A DNA stretch of 64,000 bases, from assembly GCA_041686935.1 (NCBI GenBank), contig JAWLCW010000011.1, positions 62,001 to 126,000 on the forward strand, in the 5' to 3' direction. The notes below the pieces were generated by a model. That model saw only the letters and a program-made list of their open reading frames with translations, was not told the origin of the DNA and did no database searches. A program made the position numbers and the translations under genes. Of this stretch, positions 1 through 8,857 are shown piece after piece; the first letter of the stretch is position 1; the number at the start of each line of letters is the position of its first letter. The DNA is from Mariniphaga sp041686935 (lineage in GTDB: Bacteria > Bacteroidota > Bacteroidia > Bacteroidales > Prolixibacteraceae).

Positions 1-480
1 TCCTGCGTCTTTTTTTACTTTCCACGATTGATTGGTATTTGCTTCATGTTCCTCGTCTGAATCGCCCTGCAAAATAAATGCAGTGCGCAGCGATTGCTGC
101 CGGGTTCCATTCAGAGATCCCCAATTCCACACCTGGGCGGCAATCAGGTTTTCGCCTTTTTTCAGAAGCGGAGCAATATCGGTGGTTTCGTAGTTCCAGT
201 TTTCCGAATCGCCCACAGCCGGGCCCCAGGTTGCCGGCAGGCCATTCACATAAAGCCGGTAACGGGCATCGGCTGTAGTGTGTACCACAAATCTTCCGGG
301 AACGGATTCGAGTTTCAGTGTTTTTCGGAAATAAAATACTCCTTCATTTTCATCCGGAATTATCCATTCTGCAAAACGATTATCATCCAGTTGTTCCGGC
401 AGAGTTACAAATGGCTTGTTCTGCCCTGTTGTAAGCAAACAGGTCATCAAAAGTGAAAAAAAAGCGAAAGTTTTATTCAT
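1..480 (-). CDS. alpha-L-rhamnosidase (GH78), N-terminal part, cut by window edge
   Basis: The first 160 codons are present and the gene runs off the left edge. The ATG (478-480) is followed by a signal peptide (MNKTFAFFSLLMTCLLTTGQ), then a jelly-roll region with YFRKTLKL, VVHTTADARYRLYVNG, WNYETTDIAP and RTAFILQGD. This layout is typical of the N-terminal domains of Bacteroidota GH78 rhamnosidases, which act in the periplasm or outside the cell to remove rhamnose from rhamnogalacturonan and similar polymers. It starts 13 nt after the GH28-like gene on the same strand, so it is the distal gene of the leftward run. The catalytic domain is outside the window, so the family call rests on the N-terminus alone. 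Confidence 0.72.
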   Translation of the reverse strand, partial: MNKTFAFFSLLMTCLLTTGQNKPFVTLPEQLDDNRFAEWIIPDENEGVFYFRKTLKLESVPGRFVVHTTADARYRLYVNGLPATWGPAVGDSENWNYETTDIAPLLKKGENLIAAQVWNWGSLNGTRQQSLRTAFILQGDSDEEHEANTNQSWKVKKDAG

Positions 481-493
481 TTTTTTTCTGAAT

Positions 494-1891
494 TTACTTC
501 ACTTTGATGTTATCAGTAAATTTGTTAATGCTGAAAAGTTTTGATTTTTGTCTTTTCAGCGGTTTCCCGGCTACCTTGCAGTTTTCAAAAGTTACGTTTT
601 GCACACGGTTGTTTTTGCTAAAACCATGAATAACGATGGGGCCTTCGTGAAACCATTCCACATTGCGGATGGTTACATCCTTGATATGTCCCGGAGGATC
701 GTCGCCGTAAAGTGTTCCGTCGGTTATGTTCAGTTCAAACAGTTTGATTTCCGATTCTTCAACCCGGATGTTTTCAAAAAGGATGTTGCTGATAACCGCC
801 GGGCCATCGCAAATGATGCTGAAACCGCTGTGTCCGTCAACCCGGCTGCCTCCGCGGGCCAGCAGGATATCGCAATCGCGCACTTCCACATTCCTTACAA
901 ATTCAGCATTGGTTTCAAAACCGATGGTCACACCGTCGGCATAGGCAAAACCAATCATGATGTTGTTAGCCACATAAACATCCTGCACCGGGTGGTCGTA
1001 GTTCGGAGCTTTTATGGCCACACAATCGTCGGTGCAGCGCATAAAACTGTCGGTAATGCGTACCCGTTGCGAACCGGCAGGATTAATTCCGTCGGAGCTT
1101 GGTCCGAATCCCAGCACTTTTACATTTTTGTATTCCACATCGCGGCAGTTCACCAGTGTATTGGTCCATCCCTGTCCATTCCTGATGGTTACACCTTCAA
1201 AAAGAATATTCCGGCTGTTGTCGATTTTAACCATTTGCCGGTATTCGTAATTCCCGTCGAGAATGCCACGGCCGATTACCCGGATGTTGGAAGCGCCGTC
1301 GGCCCGTATTTCACCATATACGACAGCACCTGCTGCTATGTAAACCGTTTCGTTGTCACTCAATTCAATGTATCCCGGACGATGAATTCCCGGCCCGAAA
1401 TACTTCACATTGGATGTTGTTTCTGAAAATCTTTCAGTCTCCTCTGGATTTGCAAACAGGTACAGCGGTGGCATATCGTCCATTTCCACAACCAGTTGGC
1501 CGGGGCCTGTCCAGGTAAAAGAAATCTGGTTTCCATCAATGGAAGGCTGAATATTTCTGCTTGCCGGCCTGATTTTTACATTGCGCGGATTTCCGGCAGC
1601 AAGAAGGGAAACCTCCAGTTTACCTTCGCCCTGAAAACTGGAAATGTGCAGCTCCTGCGGCTCGCGCACCGCGGGATCGTTAAACCAGTCGGGCAGTTTG
1701 TCGAAATCGAGGTTGGACACATATTTTTCAGTCCAGATTTGCTGGTTATTCACAGCAACCGAAAACAGGCGGCTTTGTTCCAGCCCTTCCACCGCAGGAT
1801 ATGCCGTTACCTGCGAATTTGCTTCAAAAAGATTTAAAAATGAAAAGGCGAAAAGGAAAAGAAGCATTTGATATGTTCTCATTTTATTCAT
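494..1891 (-). CDS. GH28-like right-handed beta-helix glycosidase (polygalacturonase family)
   Basis: 465 aa with a signal peptide (leader ending near EANSQ). An N-terminal beta-sandwich-like stretch of about 150 residues precedes a parallel beta-helix. The helix carries GFGPSSDGINPAG and RCTDDCVAIK, the spaced Asp pattern of GH28-type enzymes, followed by DGVTIGFE and SRVDGHSGF. Such enzymes hydrolyse galacturonan or rhamnogalacturonan backbones. The standard GH28 RIK motif is not obvious, so a related beta-helix family with another substrate is possible. It sits 12 nt after the SDR gene and 13 nt before the GH78 gene, so the three are probably co-transcribed. Confidence 0.75.
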   Translation of the reverse strand: MNKMRTYQMLLFLFAFSFLNLFEANSQVTAYPAVEGLEQSRLFSVAVNNQQIWTEKYVSNLDFDKLPDWFNDPAVREPQELHISSFQGEGKLEVSLLAAGNPRNVKIRPASRNIQPSIDGNQISFTWTGPGQLVVEMDDMPPLYLFANPEETERFSETTSNVKYFGPGIHRPGYIELSDNETVYIAAGAVVYGEIRADGASNIRVIGRGILDGNYEYRQMVKIDNSRNILFEGVTIRNGQGWTNTLVNCRDVEYKNVKVLGFGPSSDGINPAGSQRVRITDSFMRCTDDCVAIKAPNYDHPVQDVYVANNIMIGFAYADGVTIGFETNAEFVRNVEVRDCDILLARGGSRVDGHSGFSIICDGPAVISNILFENIRVEESEIKLFELNITDGTLYGDDPPGHIKDVTIRNVEWFHEGPIVIHGFSKNNRVQNVTFENCKVAGKPLKRQKSKLFSINKFTDNIKVK

Positions 1892-1903
1892 TATTTATCA
1901 GGA

Positions 1904-2839
1904 TTAATTCATATAATTATTGGTTGCCGACTGGCAGAATTCCCAGGTTTTATTCTGAATGGTTTCATTTTCAGCATATATCGGATAATAATCGGCACCC
2001 CGGATGTGTTTGAGTGAAGGTTTTTCCGGTCCGGGTTTCATGATTTCAAGTTTGTGGTTCAGATGGATTCCGGTTTCATTACTGAATTTTTCTGAAGTGC
2101 AGATTTCGAAACAATTGGTTGCCATAAATTCAGCAGGAGGAAAAAAGAGGTTTTGAATACGGGCAATAAACCGCCAGCCGGGTTTAAATTTTTTAAGCGT
2201 TTCTTTCGACATGCGGGCGCCGTTAATCTGTAGCGAATAAAACCTAATTCCTGTTTCGGTAAAATCTCTGGCCATTTTGAACGTGAGCATCAAAAAAGCC
2301 ATTTTTGAATTGCGGTAACAGGTATAAACGCTGTGTTTGTAATTTTTGTCGGTTATCCCCTGCAGGTTGTCGAAATCAATTTCTTTTTTGGGCGAAAAGA
2401 AGTGTTTGATGATGTTGCTGGAGGCATTTAAAACCCGCGCATCATCCGACTTTTTTAAATGGTTTTGTAACAGATGAATCAGCAAAAATGGACCCACCGC
2501 ATTGGTGGCAAAAGTAATTTCAATATTGTCGGCAGTCAAACGGTAATCTTCGCCATGATTAAAATAGGCGGCGTTGTTGATCAGGATATCGAGTTTGGGA
2601 AATTTATTAATGAATTCATCTGTAAAGGATTTGATGGAATCAAACGACGACATATCCAGTTGCATCAGGAAAACTTTTTCATTTTTTGAGGTTGCAACGA
2701 TTTCATTCTGAACCTTTTTGCTCTTTTCAAGGTTGCGGCAGGCCATGATAACCGTATAACCGGCTCTGGCAAATTTTAACGTGGTTTCTTTTCCAATTCC
2801 CGAGTTGGCTCCTGTAATAATCACTGTCCTTTCATTCAT
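1904..2839 (-). CDS. short-chain dehydrogenase/reductase (retinol-dehydrogenase-like SDR)
   Basis: The ATG at 2839 gives MNERTVIITGANSGIGKET; the open frame extends three codons further to a TTG, which is less likely. Visible features are the TGxxxGIG nucleotide-binding turn at about residues 9-16, DILINNAA, and the catalytic YRNSK (YxxxK) near residue 180 with an upstream serine strand. At about 311 aa it is longer than a classical SDR, with an extra C-terminal tail. It should be a cytoplasmic NAD(P)-dependent oxidoreductase of unknown substrate. Lying 11 nt from the CotH gene and 12 nt from the GH28-like gene inside a secreted-enzyme run, it may act on a released sugar or aglycone (inference). 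Confidence 0.85.
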   Translation of the reverse strand: MNERTVIITGANSGIGKETTLKFARAGYTVIMACRNLEKSKKVQNEIVATSKNEKVFLMQLDMSSFDSIKSFTDEFINKFPKLDILINNAAYFNHGEDYRLTADNIEITFATNAVGPFLLIHLLQNHLKKSDDARVLNASSNIIKHFFSPKKEIDFDNLQGITDKNYKHSVYTCYRNSKMAFLMLTFKMARDFTETGIRFYSLQINGARMSKETLKKFKPGWRFIARIQNLFFPPAEFMATNCFEICTSEKFSNETGIHLNHKLEIMKPGPEKPSLKHIRGADYYPIYAENETIQNKTWEFCQSATNNYMN

Positions 2840-2850
2840 AATTCTCAAAA

Positions 2851-5800
2851 TTATTGTTTTACAACTTTATATCTGAAAATTTCTGATTCGGTGCGGCAGA
2901 TTAAAATATAGGCGCCGGGAGTTAAGTGACTTCCGTTCATATCATAGGTGCTTTCTCCGCTCATTGCTTTTCCTTTAAAAACCGTAAGAATTTTCCTGCC
3001 GGAAAAATCGTAAAGTCCTATTTCAGTTTCTTCCATACAGTTAAGTTTCAGGTTTATCCTGAAATTCTCTCTGAACGGGTTGGGATACACCTCCAGCGAG
3101 TTGTTGTTTTCTGTGAGGTCGATAGCGTTTACAGGCGAAGTTTTTGCCTTCACAAGAATATCGTCGAGGCGCAATTGCGCGCGCGGGCCATTGGTTCCGC
3201 TCAAATGATGATACCGCCACAAAAGCTGCACATATTCGCGGTTAAGAAGTTGTTCCGGCAAATATACCGGCCCGGTTTTGGAACTGTGACCGTCGTTGCC
3301 TGAAACATATTCCGTTCCTTCCATATCATAAAAAGGTCCGGTAAGTCCGATGCGGAACTGCAGTTTCAGCCCGTATTCCCGCGAATTTCTCAGCAGGGTT
3401 TCGTTCAGCCATTCTGCCTGAATATCTTCTGCTCCCATTGTATTCAGGGCGAGCAGCAAACCGCCCAAATCGCGGCCCCTCCCGGTGTTTATAAATGAAA
3501 TTCCGCTGGTTCCCAGACCGTTTAAACGGGTCCGCGAAGTGTTTCTGTATGGAAATCCGATATTTCCTGCATCGTTGTCGGAATATTCATTTTCAGGAAT
3601 GTAGTAGGCGTATTCCAGCGGGTCTGAATCAGTTGGATCGTTTATGTTGCTTTGCAAAAACAGAATGTGTTCGGGAAATGTCATTTCCGGCGCATTTTCG
3701 TTCCATTCCGAAAAAGTGAAATCGTTGTTTGCCAGTTCAAAAGCCCCGGGATAAACCAGCATCCTGAATGAAAGTTCGATGGGGGTGTTGTTTCCGTCGC
3801 TGGCAGAAAGGGTTATTAAGGTTTCGCCTCTGTTTTTAATGTTCAGTGTTGCTATGCTGCCGGCCAGGTATGTTTCCACCACCTGCGAAAAAGTGCTGGA
3901 AGCAGTAAAATTCAGCGGGTCATCCTCCGGGTCCTGAAAGATTTCATTCAAATCGAACGTAATATTTTCATCACCTTCCACCAAAAACAGGTTTTCGGGA
4001 AGGGCGAGAACCACTGGCGGCAGGTTGACGTCATCGCCGGGTATTCCTTCCAGTGTAACATTGTCGAACCGGTTGTTCCCGGCGGTTCCACCTTCAGCCT
4101 GGTCAAATTTAATCCTGATTTTGAAGGCAGGATTGTTGCCGGCTGCTTCAAGTTCTGAAAAGTCCAGAAGGACAAATTCAGGATCATCGTCTTTAATAAC
4201 AAGTTCTGTAAAAGGAATAAAGGCAGTTCCGTTCGCTGAATATTCAACAATTTGTTTTCCCGCTCCCTGGCCCGATCGGCGGGTTTCGTATTTCATTTTA
4301 ATTTCTGAAAAACCGGTTGTGGGCACATCAAAGATAAGCGAAACATTCAGCGGGTAATTCACCCGGAGGTGGGCGCCAGCCTCGTCGCCAAACCGTGCAT
4401 TTTCTGCTGCAAATCCCTGCCCGGTGGCAAAGGTGATTTCCGAATCCCCACTTGTGGGCAGTTCAGGTGTGATAGCTGCGGTAAGTAAGGTAAACGAGGG
4501 ATTTAAAAGGGTTTCGGTTTCATTAAAATTCCAGTAATGCACCAGGGTTTCTGTGTGGGTTGATTTTTCGAAAATGGCTGTAAAATGCTGATCGTTTTCG
4601 GGCGCCAGTTCAAGGATTTCTTCTTCAAAAGTGCCCGAAGCGCTTTCCCACCTTACAAACTTATATCCATCAGCCGGCACAGCTTCCAAACGAAGCGGCA
4701 GTTTTTTGAAATATTTTCCCTGCCAGGGATAAGGTTGTTCAGGAATGCCTTTGGTTTCTTTTTGAATGGGCAGCGTATTTACTTTTACAAGTCCGTGATT
4801 TGAATCTGAAACATCCACGGTGATTTGGTAATCTGATTCGAGTTTGAAAAAACTGCGCATATGTCCACGGGCGTAATTGGGGCGGTGTACGGCAAAATTC
4901 AGCATCACATTTACCTGATAATTCCAGCTGCTCATATCTGAAGGAGCGCCCCACCGTTGAATGTGTTTTTCCATTTCGGGTTCAATTGCAGCTTTCATGG
5001 TACGGATAATTTTCTGTACTTCATCGTAGCGCAAAGCTGAATTTAACTGGTCGCAATACCGGGTAATGAACTCATTTTTGAACCGATTGTTTTCCAGGAG
5101 CTTTCTGAAAAGAAAGGTGGACCAGTCGGGATTGGGCCATCCGGGGCCGTTTTCCTGTGTGGCAAATTCCAGCACGTTGGTGGTGAAGTCATTGGCGTTG
5201 TATAATCCAAAACCAAAATCAGTATCATATACCATCCATCGCCACCTTCCGTCCTTTCCGGCGCCAGCTCCGGGGAGGTATTCATTTGTCCGGTACCTCC
5301 AGTATTTTATGTTGTTGCCCGGCCAGTCGGTGTTCACCATAAATATTTCAGACAGCATGTAATCGATAAAACTTTCCGTATCGATTCTGGTTTTGATGTA
5401 TTCGTAATTGGTTTCGTTTTCAACCCCGTTTTGGCGAATGTACTCAATGGTTTGGTTATAATGGCTGTTTTCGCCTTCAGCTACCGAGGCATTTCCCTCG
5501 AGGATATCCACCTGGTCGTCCGGAATGTTGAATTTCCGGGCAAGGTAATGCTGGTCGAGCCGTTCCCTGATGTTTTGAATGCCCCAGTATTCCCCGTTCA
5601 CATAAAGGACTGAGGGCTGATAAGCCTGAATCTCAACGTTCATGTGTTTTATCATCTCCTGCAAGGCTGCATCGCGGAAATAGGTGTACCAGAAATCATT
5701 TCCCGAATTTCGAAGAATTAGCCGTTTGTATGCGTCGTAAGGTTCATCGGAAAAGAAAGGATAATTCAGGTGCGAGTCGCCATATTCATTGCGGGCATAA

Positions 5801-7536
5801 ATGCGCAGCGATTTCAGGGAAGCAGCGCGCGACCAGCCGCCGTGAATTCTGAACCCGATGCTTTGCCCCAGGGTTTTGGTACCCTGGTTGTCAAAAAATT
5901 CAAATCCCGCCGGATACTCCCATTCATCCGAACGACGATGATAATTTGCCGGACTCCCGCCATTCGCCTCTGCATTGGGGTTTGAGGTTCGCCAGTTTTC
6001 AAAATCGCTGCCGGCAGTGTAAATACCGTTATCGAAACCGAACAATGCATCTTCCTGGGCGCTGAATGAAATAACCGGCAGGGTATTTGGATTTTTCCCT
6101 TCTTCGTTTATAAAAAAAGTGTGGGTTACTGTTTCACTTGAAAGCGCACCTTCTTTTATTGTTCGCGCCTTTACCACTATTGCTTTTTCAACCCGATAAC
6201 CGGGCAAATACCACGGGTAATCGTCGAATGTGGTGGAAATGGAAGAAACCTGGTTTTCTTCGGCTGTCCGGTTGTAAATTTCAATCGGCGATGCGTAAAC
6301 CTGGCTTTTATATGAACGGGTAAGAAAGGGGCCGGCAACCTGGCCCGGATTTTTTATGTATTGGTTTTTATATCGGTAAGTTGTTCCTGAAATATTTTCC
6401 AATGAAGGAATGGAGCTGTCGGTTGTATAAATTACGGTGGCATCAGGATTATCTGAAGTTAAAGAAAGCTGAAAGGAATTTCCGTAAAATCCTCCGAAGT
6501 GGGAAAAAACAGGGGGAGTTAATATCTCATTATAACCAGTTTCATTGTTTGTCATTCCCGGTGTGGGTTGTGTAAAAAACAAAAAGTTTTCACTTCCGTC
6601 GGGCGACCTGCCAAAAGACAAGTCGGTTTTGATTTTTACGGGAGGTATTTCGTCAATTCTCTCGCCGGCAGGGTTTGTAAGAATAATTTCTTCACCTTCT
6701 GCACTGATGCTGAAGCTGGTATGGAACGGACCTCTTTCGGGCCAGAAAAGATATTCTGCCGACATGGGTTCATCCATGGTGCCGTCGGGCCATTGCCACC
6801 TGACTGCCAGGTTATCACCTCCATAGCCTTCCTTCATCAGAGCCATGATGTAGTAATATTTTCCTTCCTCCAGGTAAACCGGTTCCGATTTTTGTCCGGT
6901 ATATTTTTCCCATTCCCTGGAATGTGTCCAGCCGTTCACTTCTGCTATTGGCTGAAGGTTTTCAGGGGTTTCGTCGGAACTGATTTGCAACTGTCCGGAA
7001 TCATCGCTCGAAATCCAGAAAATAAAATTTCCGGTAGCAGGTGCTTTCAGAAGCCCATGTATCCGTTGCCCGTAATTGTCACCAACATTTACCGGTGCTT
7101 CAAATTTATTCTTTATAATTTGTGTTGAACCCGGATTCTGAGGGTAGTTAGGATGATTAAACAAATCATTTAAACTGGTGCCCGGTATATTTGGGTAAAC
7201 TTCCCTTAAAAGCCCGTTGGTCCATTCTCCGGGCGCTTGCCTTCTGTCTTTTCCCGATGCCCAAACGAGCAAAAATTCACCTGGTTCCAGGCTGTATTCC
7301 GGGAAAACCCACTTGAAAGGATTGCCGTAATTGTCAGAAAGACCCCAGCCTTCCAGTTGAACCGGTTCCTGACCGGCGTTGTACAATTCAATCCAGTCGG
7401 AATAATCATCGTCATCATCTGCAACTGCCGATGAATTTGAAGACATAATTTCGTTGATTTTAATGTTCTGAGCCTGTGGAGCATTACAAAACAGGAGGGC
7501 AATAAAAGTGAACAACACAAGGTAAACAGTTCGCAT
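2851..7536 (-). CDS. giant secreted LTD / PA14 / CotH-kinase-like protein with T9SS sorting domain
   Basis: About 1561 aa from the ATG at 7536, chosen because it begins a clean signal peptide (MRTVYLVLFTFIALLFCNAP); the frame is open 23 codons further. In order: lamin-tail domain (INEIMSSNSS, DWIELYN); PA14-like domain (NYGQRIHGLLKAP, DSGQLQISSDE, AVRWQWPDG); chitobiase C-terminal-like domain (DATVIYTTDSSIPS); CotH-like region (GFRIHGGWSRAASLKSLRIY, NVRERLDQHY-like NIRERLDQHY, VYDTDFGFG); cadherin/Ig-like modules; and a type A T9SS tail (VYPNPFRENF). CotH domains are atypical protein kinases, but these secreted Bacteroidota versions have no settled role. It probably displays carbohydrate-binding and adhesion modules on the surface. 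The gene lies 11 nt before the SDR gene. Confidence 0.88.
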   Translation of the reverse strand: MRTVYLVLFTFIALLFCNAPQAQNIKINEIMSSNSSAVADDDDDYSDWIELYNAGQEPVQLEGWGLSDNYGNPFKWVFPEYSLEPGEFLLVWASGKDRRQAPGEWTNGLLREVYPNIPGTSLNDLFNHPNYPQNPGSTQIIKNKFEAPVNVGDNYGQRIHGLLKAPATGNFIFWISSDDSGQLQISSDETPENLQPIAEVNGWTHSREWEKYTGQKSEPVYLEEGKYYYIMALMKEGYGGDNLAVRWQWPDGTMDEPMSAEYLFWPERGPFHTSFSISAEGEEIILTNPAGERIDEIPPVKIKTDLSFGRSPDGSENFLFFTQPTPGMTNNETGYNEILTPPVFSHFGGFYGNSFQLSLTSDNPDATVIYTTDSSIPSLENISGTTYRYKNQYIKNPGQVAGPFLTRSYKSQVYASPIEIYNRTAEENQVSSISTTFDDYPWYLPGYRVEKAIVVKARTIKEGALSSETVTHTFFINEEGKNPNTLPVISFSAQEDALFGFDNGIYTAGSDFENWRTSNPNAEANGGSPANYHRRSDEWEYPAGFEFFDNQGTKTLGQSIGFRIHGGWSRAASLKSLRIYARNEYGDSHLNYPFFSDEPYDAYKRLILRNSGNDFWYTYFRDAALQEMIKHMNVEIQAYQPSVLYVNGEYWGIQNIRERLDQHYLARKFNIPDDQVDILEGNASVAEGENSHYNQTIEYIRQNGVENETNYEYIKTRIDTESFIDYMLSEIFMVNTDWPGNNIKYWRYRTNEYLPGAGAGKDGRWRWMVYDTDFGFGLYNANDFTTNVLEFATQENGPGWPNPDWSTFLFRKLLENNRFKNEFITRYCDQLNSALRYDEVQKIIRTMKAAIEPEMEKHIQRWGAPSDMSSWNYQVNVMLNFAVHRPNYARGHMRSFFKLESDYQITVDVSDSNHGLVKVNTLPIQKETKGIPEQPYPWQGKYFKKLPLRLEAVPADGYKFVRWESASGTFEEEILELAPENDQHFTAIFEKSTHTETLVHYWNFNETETLLNPSFTLLTAAITPELPTSGDSEITFATGQGFAAENARFGDEAGAHLRVNYPLNVSLIFDVPTTGFSEIKMKYETRRSGQGAGKQIVEYSANGTAFIPFTELVIKDDDPEFVLLDFSELEAAGNNPAFKIRIKFDQAEGGTAGNNRFDNVTLEGIPGDDVNLPPVVLALPENLFLVEGDENITFDLNEIFQDPEDDPLNFTASSTFSQVVETYLAGSIATLNIKNRGETLITLSASDGNNTPIELSFRMLVYPGAFELANNDFTFSEWNENAPEMTFPEHILFLQSNINDPTDSDPLEYAYYIPENEYSDNDAGNIGFPYRNTSRTRLNGLGTSGISFINTGRGRDLGGLLLALNTMGAEDIQAEWLNETLLRNSREYGLKLQFRIGLTGPFYDMEGTEYVSGNDGHSSKTGPVYLPEQLLNREYVQLLWRYHHLSGTNGPRAQLRLDDILVKAKTSPVNAIDLTENNNSLEVYPNPFRENFRINLKLNCMEETEIGLYDFSGRKILTVFKGKAMSGESTYDMNGSHLTPGAYILICRTESEIFRYKVVKQ

Positions 7537-7599
7537 AAACGCCGGTTTAAATTTGAATGTTAAAAATAGGGATATAATCGGAACTGCAAAAAAAGAGTT

Positions 7600-7618
7600 G
7601 GTCAAATCAAAATTGACC
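7600..7618 (-). terminator. weak hairpin between GH5 and CotH genes
   Basis: GGTCAA/TTGACC form a 6-bp stem with a 7-nt loop. On the leftward strand the stem is followed after 5 nt by a run of seven T. It lies in the 117-nt gap after the GH5 gene and could partially terminate between GH5 and CotH. The short stem makes this uncertain. Confidence 0.4.
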
Positions 7619-7653
7619 CCCGGGCGGCAAGTTCAGGTAATGCCTCCTTTAGT

Positions 7654-8745
7654 TTATTTTCCTGAAACAATCCGGATCAATTCCTCATTCCGGCTGCCAT
7701 CGCCGTTGACTAAACCAAAGCCGGTACTTTTGTAATTCCAGTTAGCATAACCGATTCCCGTTTCTTCAAACAAGGAAATCATATCGCTGTACCATCTGAG
7801 CCGGTCATCTTCCGGAGGCCCTGCCAGAACGCCAAACTCGCCGCAGTACAACGGCAAACCCAGTTCTCTGGCTTTTTGAATGGGTTTCTGCCATTTTTCA
7901 AGAATCCATTCCCTGTTAAATTCGCGGTCTACCCAACCTTCAGCAACGGGTTTAATTTCTTCGGGTAATTCTTCAAACTCTTCTTCGGTTAAAATAACAC
8001 CGGGATAATGAACCGGTCCGTTATAATTTCTCAAGTTGGTCCAGCTTGCTTTCCAGTGGGTGAGCAAAAAAGGTTCGTAAAAGTGAAAACTGAGTAAAAT
8101 ATTAGGGTCGTTTTCCGGCAATTTTAACTCATCAAATGTATCAACGGATTGCCAGCGGTTGGAACCAATTACGATAGTGCGTTCCGGTTCTGTCTGACGA
8201 ATGGTGGTTACTGCATTCGCAACCAGGTTGTTCCATAGTTCGGGATCATCGGCCACGGCTTCGTTCATCAGTTCGTATGCAACCATTGAATTTGGGTATT
8301 TTTTCAATGATGCAGACAAATCGCGCCACAAATCGTAAAACTTTTCCTGCTCAGCCGGATCGGTCCACAGCGGTTTTTCTTCGGCATTGAAGTAGTGCGA
8401 ACGCAGGATGTGTAAATCAATTACCACACGCAAATCATTTTCCAGACACCATTCAATGCAATTTTCCATCAGTTGAAATGCATCGTTGTGCCGGTTCTTG
8501 TTTTCGTCCCACATTTGTTCTTCATCGATGGGCAGGCGAATGTGGTCGAATCCCATGGCAACAATAGCTTCCACGTCGGCTTTGGTAAAAAACTGCTCGC
8601 GCTCCAAACCGCGCTGGCGGCTTTGCGACAGCCAATGGGCAATGTTGGTGCCTCTGAACACTTCAAATTTTTCTTCGGGTTGTTTTTGTGTGGGAGAACA
8701 GGCAAAAATGGTTGCCAGCAGAACAATAAGCATTGAATGTTTCAT
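7654..8745 (-). CDS. GH5-family glycoside hydrolase (cellulase-like) lipoprotein
   Basis: 363 aa. A lipobox (LLATIFAC) places it at a membrane, probably facing outward as is usual in such loci. The GH-A barrel is recognisable: GFDHIRLPIDEEQMW on strand 2, RVVIDLHI, the acid/base motif ELMNEA near residue 160, SFHFYEPF, and the nucleophile in YCGEFGV near residue 300. GH5 enzymes cleave beta-1,4-linked backbones such as glucan, mannan or xylan, or their oligomers; the exact linkage cannot be read from sequence. Gaps of over 100 nt on each side contain terminator-like hairpins, so it may be separately dosed within the locus. Confidence 0.9.
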   Translation of the reverse strand: MKHSMLIVLLATIFACSPTQKQPEEKFEVFRGTNIAHWLSQSRQRGLEREQFFTKADVEAIVAMGFDHIRLPIDEEQMWDENKNRHNDAFQLMENCIEWCLENDLRVVIDLHILRSHYFNAEEKPLWTDPAEQEKFYDLWRDLSASLKKYPNSMVAYELMNEAVADDPELWNNLVANAVTTIRQTEPERTIVIGSNRWQSVDTFDELKLPENDPNILLSFHFYEPFLLTHWKASWTNLRNYNGPVHYPGVILTEEEFEELPEEIKPVAEGWVDREFNREWILEKWQKPIQKARELGLPLYCGEFGVLAGPPEDDRLRWYSDMISLFEETGIGYANWNYKSTGFGLVNGDGSRNEELIRIVSGK

Positions 8746-8793
8746 ACAAAATTGGTTTAGATGAATAAAGGAGTAAAAGTAAAAACTTTTCCC

Positions 8794-8825
8794 AAAAAAA
8801 GGAGCAACATGAATTGCCCCTTTTT
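8794..8825 (-). terminator. intrinsic terminator after the PNGase F-like gene
   Basis: Leftward, GGGGCAA and TTGCTCC form a stem around a short loop, followed by seven T. It lies between the stop of the PNGase F-like gene and the GH5 start, so it would reduce read-through along the locus. Confidence 0.7.
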
Positions 8826-8857
8826 AATTGATTGCGTAAATCTATGAAAAAATTGAG

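Noticed and set aside
548..1426. 292-codon open frame opposite the GH28-like gene
   Set aside because: It is fully antisense to a gene with clear family motifs, and its own translation shows no recognisable domain or signal.
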